From Schleiferilactobacillus perolens DSM 12744 (lineage in GTDB: Bacteria > Bacillota > Bacilli > Lactobacillales > Lactobacillaceae), in NCBI RefSeq assembly GCF_001435585.1, contig NZ_AZEC01000009.1, forward strand, positions 1 to 39,077: 39,077 bases of DNA, in the 5' to 3' direction. The notes beneath the pieces were generated by a model. The model saw only the letters and a list, made by a program, of their open reading frames with translations. It was not told the origin of the DNA and searched no databases. Shown here piece by piece: positions 33,033 through 39,077 of this stretch; position 1 is the first letter of the stretch; each line of letters begins with the position of its first letter. Position numbers and translations under genes: made by a program.

Positions 33033-34013
33033 GTGCGGATTGGCATGCGAACGATCAAAACAGCTCTGGCGGCAACGGTGGCGATGGCCATCGCAGCGGC
33101 ATTGGGTTTACATTATTGGACACTGGCCGGCATTTTAAGCATGATGACGATCGCGACGACCACCCGCGCCACGGTGCGTTTTGCCATCGTGCAGTCGGCG
33201 GCCACGGTGTTTGGCTTAGGACTCGCCTGGGGTCTTTTTACTTTGATTCCATATCCTGCCGTGGCGTTTGGTTTATGGCTGCTGGTGTATATTGCCTTAA
33301 CCAACTTGGTGGGATTGCAAGATACCATGATCGGCAGTGCCGTGCTGGTTTTACCATTGCTCGTGGTCCAGCCCATTACGATTGCTATTTTACTTAATCA
33401 ATTGGCGGTGTTGCTGATTGCGGCTTTGACTGGACTGGTCTTAAATTTGTTCATGCCCAATCTATCAGATCAAATTTCATTCCATGTGGCGTCAGTGGAG
33501 AAAGAGTTGATTGAAGTTCTCGGACAACAGGCCAATCTGTTGATGGCGGGTGAAGAAGGGGACGCGGCCAAACATACAGTGTGGGAGCATCTGAGCAATT
33601 TGAAGCAAGCCATTAACGAAGGAACATCTTGGACGGCACGGCATCAAGATAATCAGCTCTTCGATGATAATGAGTATTACGAGGCGTATTTTGAAATGCG
33701 GAACAATCAATACGAATTGCTGCGCCAGATGCAGCTGCTATTGGACGAACGCGTCGCCCAGATGCCGCAACGCCAGCAAATTGGTCGGCTCATTGCCGCA
33801 TTGATCAAGCAAGATCGGAAAAAGAATAATCCTGTCCCAGCATCTTTGACGGCCATGGAACGACTGCAGGAGGACTTATCCGCGATGAGTCTGCCAGATA
33901 CCCGGGAGCAATTTTTCCAACAGGCTTCCGCTACGGCTTACCTTGTTTTTTTGCGGCAGATGGTGCGCTTGAAAGACGCTTTTGATAAGATCGTGGCCAG
34001 TCAGAATCGGTAG
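33033..34013 (+). CDS. Aromatic acid exporter family protein (ArAE_1 / DUF939)
   Basis: A protein of about 326 residues. Residues of about 1-145 contain five to six hydrophobic segments in the ArAE/DUF939 pattern (TIKTALAATVAMAIAAALGLHYWTLAGI, LVYIALTNLVGLQDTMIGSAVLVLPLL). The remaining 180 residues are a cytosolic, helical region of the ArAE_1_C type (EHLSNLKQAINEGTSWTARHQDNQLFDDNEYYEAYFEMRNNQYELL). The family is linked to export of aromatic carboxylates, but few members have been tested. The start is probably GTG 33033, with GAGAGGTGA 5 bases upstream; an earlier GTG at 33006 lacks a site. Confidence 0.82.
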   Translation: MRIGMRTIKTALAATVAMAIAAALGLHYWTLAGILSMMTIATTTRATVRFAIVQSAATVFGLGLAWGLFTLIPYPAVAFGLWLLVYIALTNLVGLQDTMIGSAVLVLPLLVVQPITIAILLNQLAVLLIAALTGLVLNLFMPNLSDQISFHVASVEKELIEVLGQQANLLMAGEEGDAAKHTVWEHLSNLKQAINEGTSWTARHQDNQLFDDNEYYEAYFEMRNNQYELLRQMQLLLDERVAQMPQRQQIGRLIAALIKQDRKKNNPVPASLTAMERLQEDLSAMSLPDTREQFFQQASATAYLVFLRQMVRLKDAFDKIVASQNR

Positions 34014-34077
34014 GCGAAAACCCGCGAAAGTATTGGCTTCCTTCTACCTCTTAAGACTTTATTAAAGGGCTTTCCAC

Positions 34078-34107
34078 TTTACAGAGCTGGGCGGTTCATG
34101 ATAATAT
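34078..34107 (+). promoter_or_regulatory. Promoter of the cold shock gene
   Basis: TTTACA (34078-34083) and TAATAT (34102-34107) are separated by 18 bases. The start would be near 34114, giving an untranslated leader of about 100 bases, as is usual for cold shock genes. Confidence 0.55.
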
Positions 34108-34212
34108 AACAGTGTACTTTTTGAATGGTTAAGGTTCGAATGTTTTCAAAGACTTTCTTCCAGTACCAAACAAAAGATGCACAATTTTTTACCAATCAAG
34201 GAGGAAGTTCTC

Positions 34213-34413
34213 ATGGAACATGGAACTGTCAAATGGTTTAACGCTGAAAAAGGTTATGGCTTCATTACTCGCGAAGATGGTAGCGATGTATTCGTTCACT
34301 TCTCTGCAATTCAAGGCGACGGTTACAAGACCCTCGAAGAAGGCCAAGGCGTCACTTTTGATGTAGAACAAAGCGATCGTGGACCTCAAGCTGTCAACGT
34401 TGTAAAAGACTAA
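34213..34413 (+). CDS. csp: Cold shock protein
   Basis: A 66-residue CspA-family protein that binds single-stranded RNA and DNA and melts mRNA structure at low temperature or in stationary phase. RNP1 (KGYGFIT) and RNP2 (VFVHFSAI) are both present, with aromatic residues intact. ATG 34213 has AAGGAGGAAGTTCTC upstream and gives the usual length ([17 protein letters not shown]). An in-frame start at 34177 would add 12 unlikely residues. The gene is monocistronic, with a long leader and a terminator. Confidence 0.96.
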   Translation: MEHGTVKWFNAEKGYGFITREDGSDVFVHFSAIQGDGYKTLEEGQGVTFDVEQSDRGPQAVNVVKD

Positions 34414-34437
34414 TTTTTGACACATGCCCAAAGAACA

Positions 34438-34464
34438 GGGGAGCTGTACGGCTCCTCTTTTTTT
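34438..34464 (+). terminator. Terminator of the cold shock gene
   Basis: GGGGAGC (34438-34444) pairs with GCTCCTC (34451-34457, one G-U pair), followed by seven T residues. Confidence 0.9.
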
Positions 34465-34546
34465 GGCGAAAATTTACCATTGCATCTTCACATTTAGCTG
34501 CAAAATGGGCATGATAGTGATATCAGGTCATTGAGGAGTGAAATTT

Positions 34547-35302
34547 TTGCTAGAAGAATTGACGGGCGATTGGCAGCTGTATCGAGCACTGTTTCTACTG
34601 GCGGATGAAGATCAAAAGATGTTGGCCCAGTATATCGATCGATCTGACCGGTGGCTGTGGAGGGTGAATGGTACGGTGATTGGCGTGGCGGCGGTTTTAC
34701 CGCGCAACCCTTATGAGGGGGAATTGATGGCCATTGCGATCACCCCGGCTGGCCAAAATCGCGGTGCTGGCAGTGCGTTCCTCCAAGCTTTATTGACTAA
34801 CTACCGTCAACGCGGCTGGTGGACTTTGAGCGTGGGCACCGGCGACACCGGACCGCAGCAGTTACATTTTTATTTGCAAAATGGTTTCCGCTTCGACCAT
34901 GTCCGCCCTTATTTCTTTAAGCAGTATGAAACACCTATTCAGGATGAATGGGGCCAGCTGCGCGATATGGTGGTTCTCAAGCAGTTATTGAAGCCATTGC
35001 CGCAATGGCGGCTGCCTGTCCCGACGACGAAGTGGCAACCGGTGGCAGATGATCCCCAGCAGCGGCCGGCACCGGTGGCAACCAGTGATGGGACGCCTGG
35101 ATGGTCTTTGCTGCCCATCAAGACACCCGCGCCGCTAACTGTCGTCGGGGCGGTGTTTGATTTTGCACTGACTCAATGGTCGGCGATCTTGGTGCCGCGC
35201 GGATATTCGTTACCTGCCGATACAAATTTGCAGGCGTTGTGGTATTATCATCACCCACAACAACCGGCTATCGTGGTCCCGGCAATCTATTTTGAACAAT
35301 AA
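34547..35302 (+). CDS. GNAT-family N-acetyltransferase with a C-terminal extension
   Basis: A protein of about 251 residues. The N-terminal 140 residues follow the GNAT fold: VIGVAAVLPRNPYEGELMAIAITPAGQNRGAGSAFLQALL includes the acetyl-CoA loop (Q-x-x-x-G-A/G), and LSVGTGDTGPQQLHFYLQNGFRFDHVRPYF is motif B. The roughly 110-residue C-terminal part is proline-rich and has no family I recognise. The acceptor is unknown. TTG 34547 is the likely start because GAGGAG (34533-34538) lies 8 bases upstream; GTG 34538 overlaps that site. The gene stands alone, convergent with the MFS pump. Confidence 0.78.
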   Translation: MLEELTGDWQLYRALFLLADEDQKMLAQYIDRSDRWLWRVNGTVIGVAAVLPRNPYEGELMAIAITPAGQNRGAGSAFLQALLTNYRQRGWWTLSVGTGDTGPQQLHFYLQNGFRFDHVRPYFFKQYETPIQDEWGQLRDMVVLKQLLKPLPQWRLPVPTTKWQPVADDPQQRPAPVATSDGTPGWSLLPIKTPAPLTVVGAVFDFALTQWSAILVPRGYSLPADTNLQALWYYHHPQQPAIVVPAIYFEQ

Positions 35303-35350
35303 TAAAACCCCGAACGCTGCCAGCCTGCAGCATTCGGGGCTTTATTATTT
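35299..35350. terminator. Bidirectional terminator between the GNAT and MFS genes
   Basis: AATAATAAAACCCCGAA and TTCGGGGCTTTATTATT pair across a GCTG/CAGC inner stem. The A and T rich outer arms serve both strands. Confidence 0.85.
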
Positions 35351-36781
35351 CAAGCTGTCTTCGTGCAGCTTCGGAATCATCCAGGCGAGTACGATCACAG
35401 CCGCGACGGCTACCGCCACGGCAATGCCAAAGGCACTGTGTAGTGCGGTCAAGAAGACTTGGTTTTGGCCTGTCGGATACGTGGTGACCCGGTGGCCAAG
35501 TTGTTGCGACATGACCCCAAACAGGACGCTGGTGGAAGCCGCTGTTCCACTGACCATGCCCAGGTTTCTCGCCAACGCGTTAAACGATCCGGTAATACCC
35601 AAATCAGTTTTGGGCACCACGGACATGACGATATCGCCTAGTGGAGATTGGAAAAGACCTGTCCCCATGCCCAAGAGGATGGTCGCTGCGATATATAACA
35701 CCATGCCGCCGGAAAGGGGTAAAAACAAGTAGAGAATGTCTGCCAGTCCAACCAAAGCTGCGCCAAACAGTCCGACCAACGCAGTGTTGATGCGATCGGC
35801 CAGGTAACCGCCCAGCGGGGCAAAGAAGACCATGGTAAGCGGATAGAGCGTGAGCAGCGCACCAGCAACACCGGCCGGTAAGCGCAGCGTATCTTCCAGG
35901 TAAAACGGCATCAGCACAGTCATGAAGAACTGGACCACGAACACCAAATAAACAGCGGCCACGCCTCCAGAGAAAAGTTTATTTTTAAAGATGCGTAATG
36001 GCAGCAATGGATCGTGGACTTTATTTTCAATGACGAAGAACAAAAGCAGCGCAATGACTGCGACAATTAGCATACCCAGGACAAAAAGGCTAAAACCTTG
36101 TTGTTGTGATAGGTTTAATCCCCAAAAACCAGCGCCAATGAAGACGGCTTGAGCAATGAAGCCCCACCAGTCGACTGAGCCGCCTGTGGTTTCCGGACCG
36201 GTGTGCATCAACCGCAAGGCGGCGATGAGGGCGATAATACCAATGGGGACATTGATCCAGAAAATGACTGGCCAAGAGGTAATTGCCAAGATCAATCCGC
36301 CTAAGCCCGGTCCCGCCACTGCGCCTAGGGCAACAAAGGTACCGACCATGCCCATGGCGCGACCGCGTTCGGCAATGGGAAACGATGCAGTGACGATCCC
36401 GTACGTGTTTGCGAGGGTCATGGCACCGCCCACTGCCTGAACGAACCGGCCCAGCAATAAGAAATTAAATCCGAGCGGCGTACCAGACATTGCAGATCCA
36501 AGGACGAATACAAAGGTGCCCAGTTTGAAGATGTTTTGTTTTCCCCACAAGTCGCCCAATTTGCCGAACAACAGGAGTAGGGCGCTGAGCACAATCAGAT
36601 ATAGGGAAACAACCCATTCCATTTGGCTAGCGGGCACATTTAAGTTTTTGGTCATGACCGGAATGGCGATATTGACGATGGATGAATCTAGGTTGGACAT
36701 GAAGGCGAAGATGCCTAGGATGATAATCACGGCCCAGCGGTGCGGGTCGAGTGTGGTTTGTGATGATGCTGGTGATTGCAT
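35345..36781 (-). CDS. 14-TM MFS drug efflux transporter (DHA2, EmrB/QacA type)
   Basis: A 478-residue membrane transporter with about 14 hydrophobic segments. Motif A appears as GKLGDLWGKQNIFKLG (about residue 74), motif C as GTFVALGAVAGPGLGGLI (about 147-164) and motif D1 as LDSSIVNIAIP near the N terminus. These define the proton-driven DHA2 multidrug exporters. The ATG has GGGAGGTCGATCACT upstream on the minus strand. There is no adjacent TetR or MarR regulator and no membrane fusion partner. The substrates are unknown; bile, dyes or antibiotics are usual for the group. Confidence 0.92.
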   Translation of the reverse strand: MQSPASSQTTLDPHRWAVIIILGIFAFMSNLDSSIVNIAIPVMTKNLNVPASQMEWVVSLYLIVLSALLLLFGKLGDLWGKQNIFKLGTFVFVLGSAMSGTPLGFNFLLLGRFVQAVGGAMTLANTYGIVTASFPIAERGRAMGMVGTFVALGAVAGPGLGGLILAITSWPVIFWINVPIGIIALIAALRLMHTGPETTGGSVDWWGFIAQAVFIGAGFWGLNLSQQQGFSLFVLGMLIVAVIALLLFFVIENKVHDPLLPLRIFKNKLFSGGVAAVYLVFVVQFFMTVLMPFYLEDTLRLPAGVAGALLTLYPLTMVFFAPLGGYLADRINTALVGLFGAALVGLADILYLFLPLSGGMVLYIAATILLGMGTGLFQSPLGDIVMSVVPKTDLGITGSFNALARNLGMVSGTAASTSVLFGVMSQQLGHRVTTYPTGQNQVFLTALHSAFGIAVAVAVAAVIVLAWMIPKLHEDSLK

Positions 36782-36861
36782 AGTGATCGACCTCCCTGTA
36801 ACTCGCGATCATTATGCACCCGGGGCGGTGAAAATGCTTGGATCGTGCTTATAAAAGCAGA

Positions 36862-36918
36862 GGGCGCAGCGCCCCGGGTAGGCCCCGACCGCTAAGAACG
36901 GCCTGGGGCGCGGAGCCC
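36862..36918. repeat. GC-rich imperfect palindrome
   Basis: GGGC (36862-36865), GCGCCCC (36869-36875) and GGCC (36881-36884) pair with GGCC (36900-36903), GGGGCGC (36905-36911) and GCCC (36915-36918). Internal loops GCA and GGA face each other. It may be a separate element or a decayed partner of the adjacent repeat. Confidence 0.6.
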
Positions 36919-36952
36919 GTTTATGGCGGCTATGGCAGAGGCTTCCCCAGCC

Positions 36953-37078
36953 GTGTCAATGCTGCGCAATCTCCGGTGGCAGGTGGTGGCGACGCGCAGC
37001 TAGTGCGTCGCCGAAGGCGAAGCTAGCTGTGACGGCGGTTTGAGCCCCCTGCCACCCCCGATTGCTCCGCATTGACAC
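36953..37078 (-). repeat. Structured intergenic repeat, copy 3 (expanded)
   Basis: On the minus strand it begins GTGTCAATGCGGAGCAATC and ends GATTGCGCAGCATTGACAC, which pair over 19 positions with two mismatches. The outer GTGCCAA/TTGGCAC of the other copies is replaced by GTGTCAA/TTGACAC, a compensated change. The loop is longer (126 bp in total) and holds an additional hairpin, GCGACGC (36989-36995) with GCGTCGC (37005-37011). It lies downstream of the oxidoreductase gene in the same orientation. Confidence 0.82.
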
Positions 37079-37142
37079 TGGATCCCGCACGTTTCGAAAC
37101 CCTTCGTCAGAGTAGTACTAAAAGCTAATCCTGAAACGCACT

Positions 37143-38126
37143 TTAGTCCTCAAACGGATAGAGATAACCCCATTGCCGGCGCATGGCAGTCATGGCGGTC
37201 ATGACGTCTTTGGTCCATTGCCAATCCTCGCGGCTGGCGCCGGGGTCGGCACACGCTTCGGCAAAATCGGCCAGTTCATAGGCCATGGCTTTCTTGGTTT
37301 CACCGGCAGTGATTGTTGTCGATTGTTTTTCTAGATTCGTAAACACGGCGGCCTGCGCCCGCGGGTATTCCATGATGGTGAGGGTGCCACGGGTGGTGGC
37401 AACGCTGATTTGCTTAGGCAAACGGCCGTAGAAGCTGAGTGACATATTGGTCAGAATACCATAGTCATTGGCAAAACTGGCGACGGAGCGATCGTCGATG
37501 CTGGTCGGACCTAATTTCATCGTGGTGTTTAGCAATTTCGGGGCATCGGGTTGGAACATCCGGGCAGCACTTAACGCATAAACTCCGATATCAAGCAACG
37601 CGCCGCCAGCCAATTGAGGGTCCAGTAAGCGGGAGTGGGGGTCGGTGCGGGAATTGTTGGAGCCAAACATCACATCAATGACCCGGACATCACCGAAAAC
37701 ACCAGCCTCTTGCATAGCGCGCAATTGTGCGTAAAGGGGCATGTGGTAAATTGTCTGGGCTTCCATGACAACTTTGCCAGTTTGCTTGGCCAGTGCTTCA
37801 ACTTCATGGAGTTCATGACTGTTCATGACAATGGCCTTTTCACAAAGCACATGCTTGCCAGCCTTGAGTGCCGCCATGATTTCTTCAAAATGGAAACGGT
37901 GGGGCGTGGCGATGTAGACCGCATCCACTGCGGGATCAGCCAAAGCATCTGGATAATTACCGTAACTTTTTGGAATCTTGTATTGTGCCGCAAAATCTTG
38001 GGCCTTCTTGAGATTGCGCGAAGCCGCCCCATAAATTGTGACTCCCTCCGTGCCTTGGGTATCTTGCGCGAAAGCGTGGGCAATGCCGCCTAAACCGAGA
38101 ATTGCTATATTCAAAGTGTCTGCCAT
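37143..38126 (-). CDS. Gfo/Idh/MocA family NAD(P)-dependent oxidoreductase
   Basis: A 327-residue cytosolic dehydrogenase. The N-terminal Rossmann fold has ILGLGGIAHAFAQD (about 10-23), and the characteristic DAVYIATPHRFHFEEIMAALKAGKHVLCEKAIVMN block contains the catalytic-region EK motif. The C-terminal alpha/beta domain contains GGALLDIGVYALSAARMF, where GGGxLxDxG is the family consensus. Members oxidise sugars, inositols or dihydrodiols; the substrate is not predictable. The gene is single, divergent from the glucosaminidase gene, with structured repeat copy 3 downstream. Confidence 0.9.
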   Translation of the reverse strand: MADTLNIAILGLGGIAHAFAQDTQGTEGVTIYGAASRNLKKAQDFAAQYKIPKSYGNYPDALADPAVDAVYIATPHRFHFEEIMAALKAGKHVLCEKAIVMNSHELHEVEALAKQTGKVVMEAQTIYHMPLYAQLRAMQEAGVFGDVRVIDVMFGSNNSRTDPHSRLLDPQLAGGALLDIGVYALSAARMFQPDAPKLLNTTMKLGPTSIDDRSVASFANDYGILTNMSLSFYGRLPKQISVATTRGTLTIMEYPRAQAAVFTNLEKQSTTITAGETKKAMAYELADFAEACADPGASREDWQWTKDVMTAMTAMRRQWGYLYPFED

Positions 38127-38234
38127 AACCAGTCATCCCTTCAGAAATCCTTTATTTTTTCTTGGTACAATCAAACTAAGTCAATCGTAGCAAATCATTA
38201 GGTAAGTGAAAACATTTTCTCGGTTTTAGTTTGT

Positions 38235-38240
38235 TACAAT
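38235..38240 (+). promoter_or_regulatory. Extended -10 promoter of the glucosaminidase gene
   Basis: TACAAT preceded by TTTGT gives a TGTTACAAT extended -10, 23 bases before the ATG at 38263. I see no good -35. Confidence 0.4.
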
Positions 38241-38262
38241 TAATTGTGATTAAGAAAGTGAG

Positions 38263-38937
38263 ATGTTGTTGTTGGCCAAAAATAAGCGCCGGCGTGTGGG
38301 AAATCACCAAAAACATGGTATTTCCGCAGTGTTAGCCTATACAGTTTTGACATTGTTAGTGGCCTGCGGTCTGGTCGTCGGCGGCGCCATGTGGTATAGC
38401 CAGCACCAACAAGCAGAATATGCGGCCCGGATTGAGGCTGAAAAAGTGGCGGATGAAAAGCGTAAGCAGGCGTTCATCGCCAAAGTTGCGCCGACTGCCC
38501 AATCGCTGTACAAGACCTACCATATTTTCCCCAGTATCACAATTGCCCAGGCAATTTTAGAATCCAATTGGGGCGAGAGCTCACTTTCGGCGGATTATAA
38601 CAACCTTTTTGGGGTAAAAGGGTCGGATCCAAATAATACGAAAGAAATGACCACGCAAGAATACGTGAACGGCGAGTGGCAAACCATCAAAGCCCGTTTC
38701 CGGGTATACGCCTCATATGCCCAGTCCATCACCGACCACGCCGCATTGTTTACCCGTGGTACGACTTGGAATGCCAAGCAGTATGAGCACGTGCTCGCCG
38801 CCAAGGATTACAAAACCCAAGCTCAAGCTCTACAAAGTGACGGCTACGCGACGGACCCAGATTATGCGAGTAAAATTATTCAGATTATTGAGAAGTATGG
38901 GTTGACTAAGTATGACAGCGTGACGACGGGGAGTTGA
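38263..38937 (+). CDS. Membrane-anchored GH73 endo-beta-N-acetylglucosaminidase
   Basis: A protein of about 224 residues. A basic N terminus (KNKRRRVGNHQKHG) is followed by a single membrane anchor (about 23-46, AVLAYTVLTLLVACGLVVGGAMW), a charged helix (about 52-75) and a glucosaminidase domain (about 80-220). The catalytic glutamate lies in AQAILESNWGESS, followed by NNLFGVKG and a C-terminal YASKIIQIIEKYGL. Such enzymes cut the glycan strands of peptidoglycan in daughter-cell separation or growth. The start is uncertain: ATG 38263 directly abuts GTGAG, whereas TTG 38272 lies at better spacing from it and gives MAKNKRRR. No LysM or SH3 wall-binding repeats are present. Confidence 0.87.
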   Translation: MLLLAKNKRRRVGNHQKHGISAVLAYTVLTLLVACGLVVGGAMWYSQHQQAEYAARIEAEKVADEKRKQAFIAKVAPTAQSLYKTYHIFPSITIAQAILESNWGESSLSADYNNLFGVKGSDPNNTKEMTTQEYVNGEWQTIKARFRVYASYAQSITDHAALFTRGTTWNAKQYEHVLAAKDYKTQAQALQSDGYATDPDYASKIIQIIEKYGLTKYDSVTTGS

Positions 38938-38985
38938 TCGTAGCCTTTTGGTAGACCGACAGTGTTTTACACTTCAAGAAAACGA

Positions 38986-39077
38986 GTGCCAATGCGGAGC
39001 AATCGTAGGGAAAATGTGGCTCAGCTGTGGAAACCACACAGCGCGGCGATCTTCCGCGCTGATGTGGTTAGGCGTCT
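38986..39077 (+). repeat. Structured intergenic repeat, copy 4 (cut by window end)
   Basis: It begins GTGCCAATGCGGAGCAATCG like copy 1, but the interior differs: AACCACA-CAGCGCGG (from 39031) pairs with CCGCGCTG-ATGTGGTT (to 39069). The right arm would lie beyond the window. It lies 48 bases after the glucosaminidase stop, in the same orientation. Confidence 0.7.

Larger units (their letters stand above)
36782..37142 (-). other. 361-base intergenic region with two structured GC-rich elements
   Basis: No gene is supported here. Next to the MFS start is a short stretch with its promoter (TGCATAAT on the minus strand near 36810). Then come a GC-rich palindrome (36862-36918) and structured repeat copy 3 (36953-37078). 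The oxidoreductase stop follows. Confidence 0.7.

Noticed and set aside
38207-38220. cre (CcpA) site TGAAAACATTTTCT between the oxidoreductase and glucosaminidase genes
   Set aside because: It is palindromic but lacks the central CG of the cre consensus and has a mismatch at the last base; the match is too weak.
8151-39077. Repeat copies as a CRISPR array
   Set aside because: The copies are thousands of bases apart, vary in length and are internally palindromic, with no regular spacers and no cas genes.

Overview
The window looks like a chromosomal segment of a moderately GC-rich lactic acid bacterium in the Lactobacillaceae, comparable to Lacticaseibacillus or Schleiferilactobacillus. The evidence is strong AGGAGG-type ribosome binding sites, frequent GTG/TTG starts, LPxTG pili with class C sortases, a TrpXYZ-type uptake system, an ECF S component and a PncB/NadE NAD salvage pair. 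The genus cannot be fixed from sequence reading alone. I see no insertion sequence, phage gene, CRISPR array or rRNA.

Layout. (1) 169-5180: a P-type ATPase with Na+/K+-ATPase (type IIC) signatures, two TrkA-like NAD-binding proteins and a metallophosphoesterase, closely packed on the + strand. (2) 5248-5484: tRNA-Tyr, tRNA-Gln and a terminator. (3) 5597-11343: a small membrane protein, an S9 peptidase, proC, then nagA with a GntR/UTRA (NagR-like) regulator behind a dre-like site, and a tiny membrane protein. (4) 11613-13918: pncB-nadE. (5) 13919-17292: promoter and yybP-ykoY (Mn2+) riboswitch ahead of a second P-type ATPase, plus an unknown helical protein. (6) 17311-20263: trpXYZ-like ABC uptake genes behind a leader containing a 17-codon Trp-bearing peptide and a terminator. 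(7) 20346-23943, minus strand: a MacAB/YknXYZ-like efflux operon, tRNA-Leu and an SprT-like protein. (8) 24362-32237: a sortase-assembled pilus cluster in spaC-spaB-spaA-srtC order with a second sortase and an ECF S component. (9) 32294-38937: YkyA-like lipoprotein, aromatic acid exporter, cold shock protein, GNAT protein, 14-TM MFS pump, Gfo/Idh/MocA oxidoreductase and a membrane-anchored GH73 glucosaminidase.

Two P-type ATPases can be told apart by sequence and context: one is IIC-like beside TrkA proteins (monovalent cations), the other is PMR1/SERCA-like under a Mn2+ riboswitch (probably Mn2+ or Ca2+ export). The pilus cluster encodes a tip protein with a choice-of-anchor-A-like region, a proline-tailed basal pilin and a major pilin. 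A matching promoter lies in front of both the tip gene and the major pilin gene.

The most unusual signal is a family of about 90-126 bp structured repeats. Three complete copies (8151-8244, 11468-11557, 36953-37078) and one copy cut by the window end (from 38986) are present. Each lies downstream of a gene and in the same orientation as that gene. The complete copies share a long stem whose two arms differ between copies by compensating substitutions, and a conserved G.A/A.G internal loop. The second most interesting signal is the Trp-codon leader peptide and attenuator upstream of trpXYZ.
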